Shown: positions 1 through 12,843, counted from the stretch's first letter. The stretch: 62,500 bases of DNA from Adiantum capillus-veneris (GCA_014529385.2 CM043965.1:16686412-16748911); one strand, 5' to 3'. Notes: generated by a model from the sequence alone, not told the origin. Numbers and translations: made by a program.

Positions 1-678
1 CATTTTCATACCTTGCTCTAGCAAGCATATCTACAAATGGATTATCTTTACCTTGCAATATGCTTAAGTTTTGCATTTAAGGACTTTAAGTAGGAAATCC
101 ATCTCAACATAGCAATGTCAAGAGTTGATAAGCTTGTGATCATTCCAAGAAGGGATACATTTGCTCCTATTAGATACTCTTTATCACATTTTAGGTGCAG
201 TGACTACTCCCCATAGTTCCCTTTTCACCTGTGAATAATTGCGTTGACAAGAACTTAGGGCCTTTTCTCCAAAGCTCCCCACATATAGCTTTCCATCATC
301 ATCATCTTGCCCAAGCGCCCATCCAATTCTTGTGGGGCTAGTATCCACTCTAACAATCACATGTCTTCCACATTCATAGTTTACTTTCCTCAAAGATGGA
401 GAGAAAAGCCACAATTTCTTTAATTTTCTCATGGCATGTGTATGCATTTATTCCCATTGGAATTTCTAGTTCTTTCTCAAGAGTTGGTACAAAGGTTCTG
501 CCACATGCATATAATGTGGAATTTAGATAACATAAAACACGCATGCACCCATGAACCTTCAAACAATAAGAACTTCATTCACTTCAAACACTGACTTTTG
601 CCCAGACAAGGTAAGGTTCCCTTCTTCCAACCTTGACAAGATCTTATCAAAATCATCGATATGACTAGCCACATACTT
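1..678 (-). pseudogene. Ty3/gypsy RT-RNase H fragment
   Basis: On the minus strand, reading from 678 down, the frames give the end of a reverse transcriptase palm (KSVFEVNEVLIV) followed by an RNase H domain. The RNase H part has a VDTSPTRIGWALGQDD core, then an RNYSQVKRELWGVV motif near 184-300, and further down a RWISYLKSLNAKLKHIA stretch near 70-130. This order is that of Ty3 pol between the RT thumb and RNase H. There are several in-frame stops, so it is a relic. It runs off the left edge of the window, and its upstream RT half is cut where the copia-like LTR starts at 679, so the copia insertion is the younger event. The family call rests on recognised motifs; the lineage within Ty3 is not determined. 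Confidence 0.75.
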
Positions 679-926
679 GTGGCACCCCCTCAAGTCCATA
701 TCTGTTTGTGTAAAGGTGCTGCATCCTTGCTTAGGGCTAGACGTTCAGTGTCCGATCGCCCACCCACCGTGTGTATGTACCCTTATTCATTATATACATA
801 TGAATAAGGAGATTCTACCTCAATACTTCTTCAGGTTGCTCCACCCACACTCTCGTGCTTCTCCCTTTTCCCACACGCACCGCACCGCATTGCCCACGCA
901 CGCATCTGCGCACACTCGCCCTCACA
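679..926 (+). repeat. 5' LTR of copia-like element (copy 1)
   Basis: The segment starts TGTGGCACCCC, ends CTCACA, and is followed after two bases by a primer-binding site. A TATA-like TATATACATA lies near 791-801, with a pyrimidine- and CAC-rich downstream part. No second copy was found in the window, so the left end (TG at 679) is inferred from the break in the Ty3 relic; the right end is supported by the primer-binding site. Confidence 0.55.
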
Positions 927-928
927 AG

Positions 929-940
929 TGGTATCAGAGC
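929..940 (+). other. primer-binding site (initiator tRNA-Met type)
   Basis: TGGTATCAGAGC is the standard plant Ty1/copia primer-binding site, complementary to the 3' end of initiator tRNA-Met. It sits two bases after the inferred LTR end. Confidence 0.8.
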
Positions 941-1402
941 TACGACTTGGCGATGATGGTGGTCCCTCAACAATGATGGAGCTCATACAAATCTCGACGC
1001 TTGGTGGAATCAGATCACAAATCCAATGAGATTCGGCTGCATTCGGAGGAGATCGAGCAGATTTGTGGATCTCTGAGTCCTAGTGCGCACTGCCCCTTTT
1101 GGGGATCTTGAGGATTCTCAAAGAATCGAGCAAGAAAGAAGATTTGCACGTCAACATAGAGAGCAAGAAAAGCTTGGCAAGAATTGAAGAGCTTAGCAGC
1201 ACACTGCGAGCCTTGGCTAGGGATTTGCAAGCAAATTAGGCAGTGAAATTTGGAGCCGCATGGTGAAGTCGATGCACCTTGAAGGCAAACGAAGTAGGTA
1301 GAACCCCTAGCAAGGCAAGGCTTGGAGCACGATCGAAAGAGATCTGCAGAATCAACCAAGTTGGGCAGCTTGTGGAATCGGTCTAGATGGCAAGGAAAAA
1401 GG

Positions 1403-1850
<448 letters not shown>

Positions 1851-3500
1851 TTTGCGAGTAGAGAGTAGACACAGGTGTGTGCAAGTATGGGCAAATAAGC
1901 ACAAAATTTCTCTTCGGCATTGGACCTCTACCACCATTGGCTTTGAGCATCAGTACACTCGGTGTTTTGGCATATCCATGGCATCCACTTGCCTGTTTCT
2001 CCCACGACAGCTTATTCTTGGAATCAATTTTGGACACTGATTTGGCGGCTTGGCTTTGGCCTTGACCACAGGTGGCTATGGCATTGGTGCTTCCGTTCGA
2101 TGGCGGAAGGCGGCATCAGCGATATTTTCCTCGGCTTCAACATAGCGATAGTGAGAGCGAGAGTGGCAGGGCTCTCCTCCAATGTAGCCTCGCCATCAGC
2201 TTCCCTTCCATGCTCATTCCAGAGCAGATTTGGCTCTGATGCACATCCTTGCCACCCCAACATCCCAACCTTGACATTGCAGGAGACTTACAAGCGAGAG
2301 CGGCATTGGTTCTCCTCTAGCCCCCATCCGAAGCAGCCTGACTTTAACGTACTCTTCTGGCATTTTGGCTTCAATTATTCTCCAGTTTTCGGCTTCAACG
2401 ACACACATACGACACATTCGGCTCCAACGGCCCATTTCAGAGTGGTTTTTGCCCTCACGTGCGCTCAACTCTTGGACAGAATTTCCGATTGATGATTTTA
2501 CCTATCAATGAGATAGTGTGTTCCAGTTTCCCAGTGGTTTTTCTCACAGATTGTGCAGTCTTTCCAGCACATCAGATGCCACACATGTAGTGCTCATATA
2601 TAATTTTGTAGAGCATTCCAAAGAGCTTCTGGCAAGGTCTTGTGCAGTTTTATGCTATGTACACATTTGTGGAAATAGCTTGAGCTTGGTATAGCTCGCT
2701 GGTAGCAGGTGCGTAGATTACAAGTGTTTTTGGACAAGTACATACATAGAGCCACTCGGTTAAGAGTGAGCTATTTTGCCAAGATTTTGGCAGCGTATGT
2801 AGGCCATTTGTGGATCTGTTTACTGAGACACCGAGTGTTTATTTTGGTGCAGTATTTTGGTGAGATTTTTTGAGCTTTTGCTCAAAATACATGGGAAATT
2901 ATGTCCGTTTGTCCCCAGATTCTTGCCATGTTTTGTCTGTATTTGTATTTTACTCTTTGATGGTTTAATGGTCGAGTTTACTCCCACTCTAGTAGTTATC
3001 TATAGTTTTCTAGCTTGCGTTTTGCATTGAGTTTTGGTTCATGTTGCCAAGGAAACTCTGCTCGTTTTTCCTTGTCTTCTCGCCATGAAATTTTGCAGTG
3101 TTATGCCATCTTGTACATTGGTCAATATATTTCCACTTTGATAGTGATCAAGTGTTTACTCTCACTTTGACGCTTGGACCCAGCTTGGTGTTCTTATATC
3201 CACTCTTACAGGGGTGAGGTTAGTGTATGCTTGTATGGCTACAGATAGACAGTCACACGTTTCACAAGTTTTTGTAGAATTTTTACAGACAATTTTTCTT
3301 GTGGATGTGTTTTGAGCTAGTTTGCTCTCTACTTGTGTCTATGGTTATGCGCTTTATGCTCGGTTGAGTTATTTATCCCAGTTTATACTTGCAGATAGAA
3401 GATTGTGGAGTTGTTTTATGTATATGTGAGAATCATTTTTTATGCAACTGGTCATGGTTTTCATGATTGTGTAGTGATCGAGTGATCTCCCACTTTGTTG
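1851..3500 (+). other. non-coding leader of copia-like copy 1
   Basis: No frame resembles a known domain. A gag N-terminal region comparable to that of the related element near 27600 would be expected just before 3520 but is not recognisable, so it is either lost or diverged beyond reading by eye. Confidence 0.4.
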
Positions 3501-3519
3501 CAATTTTGGCATTCACTAT

Positions 3520-4315
3520 GGCAGCAAACATGTGTGATAGTGAGAGACGACAATCTCGTTCTTGCAGATACTTGCGTTGTTGGCATTGTGGTTACACAAG
3601 GCACACTAGGCACCATTGTTTTAGATGTATGAGACAGCAGTAGACATGTATGCGTGATGCAGATATGGCTTTGACACATGTTAGGAGGCAATTTACAGGG
3701 GTAGTCTATGCCAATGATGGTGATGGCATGCTTGCCTCGAGTGTATCTCTTGCATATATACCTATGGATAGAACACTTTCTCTGCAATGATTGCTAGATA
3801 GCGATGTTGCTTTCGACATCACAATATTTCATGAGTGGTTCAATACATTTTTTAGTGGGAGACTTAGATGTGTGCACTTGGACCATGGTTCGGTGTTTGA
3901 CATAGAGGGTGCAGGAGACGTTTGCTAGTTATTGCCCAATGGTTCATCATACATGCTAGGACATGTGCACTACGTTCCTTAGTTGAGATAAAGCTTGATC
4001 TCAGCGAGACAGTTATACTATTTTGGTTGTCACACACTTCTTAGAGAGGAGTCTTTCCAGATGCATTACGGTTCATTAGTGATTGTCAGAGGAGCCCATA
4101 GTGGCTTGGTGTATCATATGCATGTGTTTGAGGGTCGAGACTACATAGTATCAGTTTTGTTGTTGGCATGCTTTGAGCAAGAGACGAGACATGTCTCCTT
4201 CACAGCGGATGAGCTCCACCATGCTCATGAGACAGAGAATTTAACTGTGCAAGACGTGCCAGTAGACTCTGTAGAGACAGAGGTAGAGTGGCAGTGCTCT
4301 AGTGAGACATCGTAG
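3520..4315 (+). pseudogene. copia-like gag zinc knuckle, protease and pre-integrase remnant
   Basis: The plus-strand frames give a CCHC knuckle (CWHCGYTRHTRHHC) near 3577-3620, a degenerate protease region with LLDSDVAFDI near 3790-3815, then a pre-integrase zinc-finger-type region with SGRLRCVHLDHGSVFDIEGAGD and SLISARQLYYFG near 3860-4020. At least four in-frame stops break it. It matches the minus-strand region 26597-27319 motif for motif. In an intact copia polyprotein the integrase core would follow; here it does not, and a linker unlike any known domain follows instead. Confidence 0.75.
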
Positions 4316-4766
4316 GTGTTGTCAGAGTTTGTGCGGGTAGAGGTAGAGCAGGTCTACTAACTAGAGACACACAAAGAGATGACAAACATGGAGTTCTTTA
4401 ATATGCTCATGCTAGAGGCTGATGAGTTGATACCAGGGCACACGGTTCCGCCTATGGGTGAGAGAGACGTAGCAATCCCAGTGTCATTAGTGGCACATTC
4501 ATACCCGATGAGTAGTCTTGATGATGTAGTGCATGCAGATAGCACACGAGAGGCTAGGACAACCACGTATTTGTAGATTTCATCAGTGTTTGAATGTCTC
4601 ATGTATGACCTACTAGTGTCGAGGCCCGACCTAGCCCTACAGTGGGAGCATTTGCACCAGAGATTGTAAGTCGTACGGTGATTGACACTAGCATGATGCT
4701 TTGTGGAGCTTTGCAAGCCATATAGAGTTTTCTGTAGGATTTACATGCAGGCTCTAGCATGGATAT
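4316..4766 (+). pseudogene. linker and RT C-terminal tail of copia-like copy 1
   Basis: After the pre-integrase remnant comes a linker containing GTAGAGTGGCAGTGCTCTAG (near 4285), which has a close counterpart in the second family member near 26380. Near 4595-4640 a frame gives CLMYDLLVSRPDLAL, the counterpart of the LMY...RPDIA motif at the RT/RNase H junction of copia pol. Integrase and the RT palm are absent. The sequence stops at the GATAT target site of the Tat-like insertion. Confidence 0.6.
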
Positions 4767-5248
4767 TGGAATTGGAGCTAATCTCTTGAGACAGCTAATT
4801 CGAGTGTTGGAAGATTTCAGCTACTAGTGTAGGGAGATTTCAGACAGTAGACTGGACAGAATCAGAAACTAGACTAGAATGTGGATACTGAAATTAGAAT
4901 CAGACTTATGTACTGGAAATAAGGTTCAGATTCAGATTCAGATTCAGAAGATTGGACGAGAAGTAAGTATAACTGGAATATGCCATGATTGGAATTATAG
5001 ATCAAGGTTACAGCGAATATGATTTACAAAGAGAAAGTACAGCCGATAATATTGCCAATGATTCTCAAGTACAAGTACAACCAAGGTGCTAACCCAAATG
5101 ATAATAATTGCCAACCCGATTACAATGTAATAGGCCCTATTTATACACTTCGAGTTTACTGTAGTAATTACCATAGTAACTACTAAGTAATTCGCTGCCC
5201 ATCTTCTAAGAAGACGTTACCACACAGTGAACTATCCAGCCGTCTACA
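4767..5248 (-). repeat. 3' LTR of the Tat-like element
   Basis: 482 bp, colinear with the 5' LTR with scattered substitutions. It is preceded on the plus strand by GATAT at 4762. Confidence 0.93.
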
Positions 5249-5265
5249 TCCTTCCCTTCTTTCTT
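5249..5265 (-). other. polypurine tract
   Basis: AAGAAAGAAGGGAAGGA on the minus strand abuts the start of the 3' LTR, the normal position for plus-strand priming. Confidence 0.85.
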
Positions 5266-5559
5266 GAATTTTGGCAAGATTCCAAACTTTCTAAAAAATT
5301 CCCCTGTCTGATTCTGATGTGAGACTGAAAAATCCACCGTCTAGTTCTGATGTTGGGAATCCAGCTTGACCACTAACAGAATGGCCATACAAAGATTGCG
5401 AGTAGGCAGCTGAAAAGGCCAAGGATTGCTAGAGGCAACTGAAAAGGCCAAGGTGGAGCTCTCACGAGGCCAAGATGGAGCTCTCATCAGGCCAAGGTAG
5501 AGCTCTCATCTCCACCTACCTGCTGAGGAGAAAAGTCACCGCTGAATTCTGAGATGGAA
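5266..5559 (-). other. 3' untranslated region of the Tat-like element
   Basis: A short non-coding stretch lies between the third ORF and the polypurine tract. It contains a direct repeat of about 20-25 bp: AGGCCAAGATGGAGCTCTCA near 5467, with related copies at 5448 and 5491 (AAGGCCAAG / GAGCTCTCA). Confidence 0.6.
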
Positions 5560-8500
5560 CTACCCAGTATCCTTCCATTGGACTAGCTTCCGTTTGCCCT
5601 TTGACCTGGAGGGTGCCTGAGAAGTCCCAGTACCAGCATTCTCCTTCTGAATCAGTCGGTAAATGGCCTCCTGCTCAAGCTGATCCCACTGGTTGGTGGT
5701 CATCTCTACTTCATAAGGCGTGAGGGAATGATAGGTTTTGGTGTCAGGGTCATAGAGTGTACGCCTGCCCTTGCTAAGTCTGGTTCTGGCCAGCTTATGA
5801 CAATGCGAAGCAGTATGGATCCATCCTTCTGGAAGAGGCTGATTAGTTTTGACTCGAGCTTCAAAAAGAATCTCAGCCATCTCCCTGTACTGTGGTGCCA
5901 GACCCGGCTTTGCTGCAATGTCTTTTTCAGGCAATTTAGAAGATTTGATCGTAAGTTGTAGCAACTAATTAGTAATCCTGGTCAGTCCTCTGACTTGAAT
6001 CTTCCACTGGCCCATACACAGCTGGATCCTATGCATCTCCTCTTTCAGTTCCTGAATATCATTGATTTGGAGAGCATCATTGAACAGCGTCTACCAAGTC
6101 TTCCATTCCACAGTCGATCGCTCATACCAATCCTGAAGCTCATCAGTGATTTTGAAGTATGTAAGGCGATCAACTAGTTCTGGATGTTGAGGATACAGTA
6201 TTGGAAAGAATCTTGGCAGCTCTGTTTCTCTTGTTGGAACAGCATACAAGAGAACTGGAGAATCAGGCACAAATTCTAAGAAATTGAGAACAGCCTGGTT
6301 CTCTTTCTGCATCATCTTTCTGGTGATTCTCACTAGTTGGAACAATGTTCGGAGAGCAGTTGCCTGTGCTCCGATTGACATTCTAGTCTGAGGTCCTTTG
6401 CTAGTGGCTATCTAGTCCTCAAGAATGTCTTTGACTCTCTGATCCAAAACACCTCTGGCAGTTTGCATTTGCACCAAAACTTCCTGGAGTTGTACCCTAA
6501 CATCCTTCATACATCGGTAAGTTGGTTTGTTACCCAGCAGAAGTTCTAGTTCCAGGGCAAGGGAGCGACAATCTGCAGTAGACTGCCTTTGCAAGTGCGG
6601 GTTTGCCACTCTCTCGTCAGCGTTGAGTATCCATTCAGGAACTCGTTCCAGCAGCTGGACTGTACTGGGATGCGCAGGTAAACGGCAAGCTTCTTTATCA
6701 TGGAAAGCTGCTGATTTCCAATGTTCCACCATTTTCCTGGCTCCAACATATAGCCTTTCAAATCTTTCCAAGTCAAACAAGAGATCATCATCCTCCAGAT
6801 ACTGTCTGGTTATGGAAGCCTGTTGATGTCTCAATTGCCTATTCAGGGTAATGAGCTGCAATGAATGTTGATGATCAACAACTGGTCCCTCATCCTGCAC
6901 TTTCATTTTCCCTTTAGCATCTTTGTTGAGCTGGGACTAATCAGTTGGCTGATTCCCAGTGTGACTGGGCTGCTGCTCTTTAGTCTGCTGGTTACCCGAC
7001 TGATGCCCTTCATTCTGTCCTTCCTGCTGGCCCTCATTCTGGCTTGGCTGGTCTCGCTGTGACTGGCCTTCTTCAGTTGGCCCTGTCCCACCAGTACTAG
7101 GCCCTGGAGGTGGAGATGGTGCTGGGGCATCATCATCATCATTTGTATGCCCTGCTTCTTGATCATCCTCCTCCTGATCAACTTCATCTTCCTGGTCTTC
7201 TTCTTCCTCATCCGGAGAAGTCTGCTACTCAATATAATCTAATATAGCTTGATTCATCAGAGCAGTTTTATATTCGGTCACCTTGTCCTGCAAATCACTC
7301 TGCATACTTTCCATCAAGGACTTCAAATTCTCTAAATTAAAAACAGTATTGCCTGATGGATTTAGAATTTCAGCCAAGCTGCTATAGATGTATCTTTTAG
7401 TCAGAGAGGCCTTCAGAGCTGTATGGCGCATTAATAGGTTTTTGAATTCCGCCTGCTTCATCCTCAGCATTGTTTCAGCCCGTTCTGTAGCTCTCAGTGC
7501 TTCATTTCGTTGGTTCTTGATGATCATTATTTCAGATTCATCCTTAGCTAACTTTTTGTTTAACAACTCATTAGTCCTTTCTGAATGAGTTTCCAGTACC
7601 TTGTGTTGTATATTCTGCTCTTCCCGGGCTTTCTGGATCTTTTTAATCTGATCTTGTGCCTCCTTCAAGTCAGTTTTGAGCTTTTTCACTTCATCGTCTG
7701 ATCCAGTAGCCTCCATCAATTGTCCCATACAACTGACAATGGTATTCCAAGAAGACTGTATGAGGACTGAACATCTGTCTTTGACTGTGGTTGGATCAGA
7801 ATTAGTAGGCTCATATATTGTCACTGGAGCCATGTAGGGTAAAGTTGCATAATCAACTTTGTGTAGCAGAAGATGCCCTTTCAATTGTTTAGTCTGCATT
7901 TGCTGCAACTTGTCCTGTTTTACCAGTTGCAGAATGTTTTCAGTATTTGGAGTAGGAACTCCACCTGGCAGAGTCGAGGAAGCTGGACCTTTCCCCTTGT
8001 CCATTTGGCTCTTGCCTTTGTCCCCTAACTGGTCTGCCATCTTCTTAGAAGTGGCTGGCTTGGCCTGATCTTTTCCAGAACCAGTAGCAACTGCACTTTG
8101 TGCTATTGACTGGTTAGGCACAGTCTTCTGAGCAGATTGTTGCTCTGTCTGGCTCACTACAGCTTTCTCAGTATTTACTGTCTTGACCTAGATTTCTATC
8201 TGCTTCAAAAACTCACTGCTCTTTGTCAGTGTAGTCTTTGGCTTCTTTGAACTGCTAGCCTGTTCTGCAGTTGCTTTCCTTTTCAGGTCTGTTGAAATAG
8301 TTTGACTATCCGTTTCTTCATCGTCTGAGGATAGCTCAATGTTTTTCGGCTCAGAAATTGGCTTCTCACTCCAAACCTTCTTTACCTGCTCATTAAGATC
8401 TGCAGCAGTAGCCCAATACAGGAATTGCCAAACATACCAAGCTTTGAAAACATTTTGAGATTTTAGCTTGGTAGTTTGCTGGAGTACATTGTGCGAGAGA

Positions 8501-8958
8501 ATTTGACAAAGGTTAATAGGAACCTGTGGGTCCAATATCTTGGCCAACAGCATAGCAAAAAGTTTTTCGGATACATACGTTGGGTTGTTTTTAAGGCTTA
8601 CTGCTTCTGCTACAAACCTGTAAGCAGTGGAAGCTTCCAGTCTTGCTACTGGAACTCCTTGACCACTTGCCTTGCGCTTACGTTTAGCCGCTTCATCCTC
8701 CTTCAGAGCTATACTTATCTGTTGTGCAGTTGCCACAGATGGTTTGGGCTCGTTGGGCATTTTGAATGCAAAAGCTATGGTTTCTGATGTCACTGACGCC
8801 TTCCTACCATTTACCATGGCACTGCCATCTTCAGTGTCGAAAGAATCAAGAACTTGCCTGATGATGTCTGTGTCAAAAGCAATTCTTGTAGCTTGCAACA
8901 CAACTCGGAGATCCCATAGTTGTAGTAGAGTCATTGCTTGGTCAGTGAATACATAATG
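5560..8958 (-). pseudogene. third ORF downstream of integrase, function unknown
   Basis: One minus-strand frame runs about 1,130 codons from the TAG at 8959 to the TAG at 5560. It is broken only at 8188, 7225, 6937, 6412, 6091 and 5965, and each of these is TAG. Segments in order: an N-terminal helical region (codons about 10-180, with WDLRVVLQATRIAFDTDIIR and the VFKAWYVWQFLYWA stretch); a basic/acidic nuclear-signal-like segment (DLKRKATAEQASSSKKPK, about 230-248); a Gln/Lys-rich linker; a strong coiled coil (about 420-516); an acidic Pro/Gln hinge (about 580-670); and a helical C-terminal half ending in a basic SRSKGKRK tail. No membrane span or signal peptide is evident, so an env function is not supported. 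Its position matches the extra ORF of Athila/Tat elements. I do not recognise a domain with confidence; the N-terminus only loosely recalls plant transposon-associated domains. Confidence 0.7.
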
Positions 8959-10756
8959 CTAGATTTTATTGTACGATATAATGAGAAGGCTTGTCTTTGC
9001 AGCTGTAACTATGGCCTGGGTTTCCTCAAGAGACTCTTGCATCTTCTCTGAACGTTTCCTTCTACCCATATACTGTGAAGATGATGACAATGAAACAGGC
9101 GAAGGAGAAGAAGACTTACTTGTCGTGTCAAAGCCGTTTCCTATTGTCGCTAGCTGACAGTCAACTGTCTCTTCAGAGGTCGAGGTTTGCGGCTGTAGCA
9201 AAGAAACCTCGGAGCTTGGCGATGGCAAATGGTTAACAGGAGGAAAGCGTCGTGCAGGGAATTTATGAGGGAAAATGCTAACTCTCCTGATTGTTATACG
9301 TGTTCGCACCATAAAAGCTCCACCACTCGCCGTTCCTAGACTTGTGTGCGTCGCTGCTATCATGGAAGACATACATTGGACAAGACTGCGACCCATCCTT
9401 GAAATAATTACTACTGGCATGCCATCTGACCGTTGGGTGCTTAAAAATTGGAAAGTGTGTTCCCACTGATATTGGATTGATTTCCAGTCTGGCTCGACCA
9501 TACTGGTATTGATTCTACGGTCAGCCTCATCTGGTTCTTCTGGTACTGGTTCTGAAATTGGAACTAGTTGCACATGAAAAAATCCAAAAATGTCTGATTC
9601 TGGTATCTCTTGATCAGCAAGTTCCAGTTCCTTAGTACCTTGTTCTTGCCCAGTTTCTCTGGCCTCTGAATAATAAAGCTTGATCTTTGCCCCATTATAT
9701 ACTCCTAGCAACAATAATCCAAATAAATCCTTCACTCTGACTGTGCCATTGGAGAAGACCCAATCTACCTCAAATGGTCCTGCCCAGGCAATCTTCAGGT
9801 TTGGCTTCTTTGGACCTAGGCTAGACTGATATAGAAGAACTAAGTCTCCTTTTTGGAATTCTCGAACTTTAATTCGGCGATCATGCCAGTGCTTCCTTCG
9901 TTGTTGAACAATTTCTTGTTCCAACATAGCCCGTTGCCTGAGTTCATCTAATTGCATCAGTTCATCTAGCCGTTTTTTAAAATTATGGTTGAAGTCTAAA
10001 CCATACTTCACAGCCATGCTCAGACTTGGGATCACAAACTCCATAGGAACCACAGCTTCAGTTCCATACACCATTCTGAATGGTGTCATTCCAGTAGTTA
10101 CCTTATAAGCTATCCTATAAGCCCATAGAGCAGTCTGAAGTTTCAAATCCCACTGGTCTGGTTTCTTTTGCACCACCTTAGTGAGAACAGTCTTTATTGT
10201 CTTGTTGCTACTTTCAGCTGTCCATTGCATCTGGGATAGTAAGGAGTAGATTTCCGATGCTTGACTGAAGCATATCCAATAGGATTTCCATAGTGTCGTT
10301 GATAAAATGTGTTCCTTGATCGGTCACAATCTCTACTGGACATCCATATCAGCAGACAATATTCTCAAATAGAAACCTTGCAGTTGACTTGGTTGTATTG
10401 TCAGGAAGAGCCTTAGCTTCAACCCACTTGGTTACATAACAAGTAGCCATTACTATGTACTTGTTCTTCCTGAGAGTAACCTTCTTAAAAGGTCCCATAA
10501 AATCTAGTCCCCATTTCATGAATACTCCCAGTGGTTGTACTGGCATCAAGAGAATCATATCTGCAGCTATTGGTCGACCCATTCTTTGACATATGTCACA
10601 AGTTTTACAAAAACTTCTGACATCAGCAATCAGTGTTTGCCACCACAGACCAGCTTACAGAATCTTCTTGTAGGTTACTTCATTGGAAAAGTGTCCACCA
10701 GATTCAGCATTATGCGCTTCTGAAATTACTTGCATTCTTCCTTCCATAGGGACACA
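8959..10756 (-). pseudogene. integrase and C-terminal tail of the Tat-like element
   Basis: The zinc-binding part reads EAHNAESGGHF ... [10 protein letters not shown] (10720-10585) with a TAA near 10657. The DDE core follows: [10 protein letters not shown] near 10510, IVTDQGTHFIND near 10320, then the segment TPYYPRCNGQ followed, after a one-base loss near 10235, by AESSNKTIKTVL. A TGA sits at 10349. The open stretch 10230-8959 continues with ALWAYRIAYKVTTGMTPF, the DNA-binding beta-barrel (EFQKGDLVLLYQS, AWAGPFEVDWVFSNGTVRV) and about 230 residues of unrecognised tail rich in Ser and Pro. There is no chromodomain. A TAG at 8959 separates it from the third ORF, which is in the same frame. Confidence 0.88.
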
Positions 10757-12843
10757 TCATCGAAGTATATCATCAATACCTAGTCGATAAAGTAATCCTC
10801 CTATGATAGTAAATTTCAGGCTTTTTATGATCAGAGCTTTCTTCTGATTCTGCTTCCAATCCTCCGAAAAGGCACCTTGGGAAAGAAATTGATAAATATC
10901 ATACCATTCAGGATCCACTGAGTCTTCTACCTCTAACTGAAATAAATCAGCATCCACTGGTTTATCTCTCAAGGGTGATTCTGAATATCCTTCCGTACTT
11001 CTTAAAAGAAAATCAGCTCCACAATGGTTTCGGCCAGGCTTATGGAAAATTTTGAATTCAAATTCCATAAGGAACATCATCCATCTTATCAGCCTGCCTT
11101 GAATAATGACTTTATTAATCAGAAATAGATTAGCTTGATGGTCCACATAAAAATGAAATAACTTTCCCAACAGGTAATGCCTGAACTTTGTAGCGCTGAA
11201 AACCATTCCAAGGGCTTCTCTCTCAGTAGTTGTATAGCCTTGTTCAGCCTGACTAAATCTGCGACTAGCAAAATAAACCGGATAATCAGTTCTTTCGTCT
11301 GGCTGAGCTAATATTGCGCCCATTGCCAATCCCGAAGCATCAACATGTACGTGGAAAATAATATCCCAGTTTGGCTGCCTAAGGATTGGTTGACTGGTAA
11401 TAGCTTTTTCCAGATTCTGGAAGCTCTCCTCGCATTCAACAGTCCAGTTGAACTTACTGGTCTTCTTTGTAAGCTCATTTAGTGGTACTACTTGAGAAGC
11501 AAACTTATGTACAAATCTTCTATAGAGATTCACATAACCCAAGAAAGAACTCAACTCTGAAGCAGTTTTGGGTGCTTTAGCTTGCTGAACACACTGTATT
11601 TTGTCATTGGCCATCTCTATTCCATTGCGGGAAACCACATGTTCCAGTAGCTGTCCCTTCCAGACTAGAAAAATAGATTTGAATGGATTCAAACAAATCC
11701 GCTTCTCTTGACAACGTTTGAAAACCATTTCTAAGAATAGGAGGTGTTGTTCCTCATCTGAATAGACAGTGAAGTCATCCATGAAAATGGCGAGGAACCG
11801 ATGAAGGAATTCATTAAACATCTCCATCATACACCGTTGAAAGGTAGCTGGTGCATTGCACAGGCCAAAAGGCATCACCAGATACATGAAAGATCCCCAC
11901 TCTGTGATGAAAGTGGTCTTGGCTCTATCTTCAGGAGCGATCTGTAACTGGTTATAGCCGCTATAACCATCCATGAAGCTATACATTCCATATCCTGCGA
12001 TCTCATCAAGCAACATATCAGTAAAAGGGGAAATGGATCCTTAATAGTTTGGGCATTTAGTTTCCTATAGTCGACACAAACTCTCAATTTTCCATTCTTC
12101 TTGGGGACGAAAACTATGGGAAATAGCCAATCACTGCTTGCCACTTTAGTAATGAACCCAGCCTTGAGAAGATAATCAATCTCCTCCTTGACCTTCTTTG
12201 CATAGTTGGGGTTCATCCGGTATCTTTGCAGTCGTACTGGCCTAGCATCCGGTTTCAGTGGTATTCGGTGCTGACATACTTCAGGATCTACTCCCTTCAG
12301 ATCTGTATGTTCCCAGGCAAACACATCTTTATAGCTCTGGAACATTTTTCGTGGCTTTTCCTTCATTGCTGGATTGAGGTGCTTGTTGACCTTGATCATT
12401 CTAGGATTATCCTCTGATCCTAGGTTCCACTCTTCCACTTCCTGGTCGTCTGGAAGCAACCAGTTTGGCCCGCCTCCTTTTTGTTTGGTTGATTCTTCAG
12501 CGTAATCCCAGGATGGTCCATTTATTTCTAAATCAGTATTCTGATCCACTGGGTACTCTTCAGAAAATATTGGTTCCTCTACTATACCAGTATCAGCTGG
12601 TTCCACCATCCTTCCAGTTAGCTGAACTGTTCTTTCCCCTGTATTGACTTCAGTAAACTGATCAGGGAATTGTCTCTTCTGCTTGTCAGCCTGCTCTTTG
12701 TTCAGCAAGACTGCATTCAAGTCAATTTCTGCCAAAGGGAATATGTTCATAGCCGCTAGCATTCACTCAATCTTCTTGGCTCTGTACTTCTGAAATAACT
12801 CCTTCGGCCTCAGTTCCTTTTTCCAGCTCCTGGTATTGTTGGT
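10757..12843 (-). pseudogene. reverse transcriptase-RNase H of the Tat-like element
   Basis: From 12762 the frame reads an acidic spacer and then RT: PIVFVPKKNGKLRVCVDYRK near 12110, and after a one-base frameshift near 12030, MDGYSGYNQLQIAPEDRAKT, MPFGLCNAPATFQRCMM and the catalytic box IFMDDF near 11790. RNase H follows with HVHVDASGLAMGAILAQ near 11340, the TTEREAL motif near 11220 and the PGRNHCGADFLL tail near 11010. It stops at a TGA at 10757, inside what should be a continuous pol frame. RT has FMDD where many elements have YxDD, common in this branch. A single frameshift and one terminal stop make this the best preserved enzyme region of the element. Confidence 0.9.

Noticed and set aside
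5560-8958. Third ORF of the Tat-like element as a true envelope gene
   Set aside because: No signal peptide, membrane span or cleavage site is visible; coiled coil and acidic or basic segments dominate.
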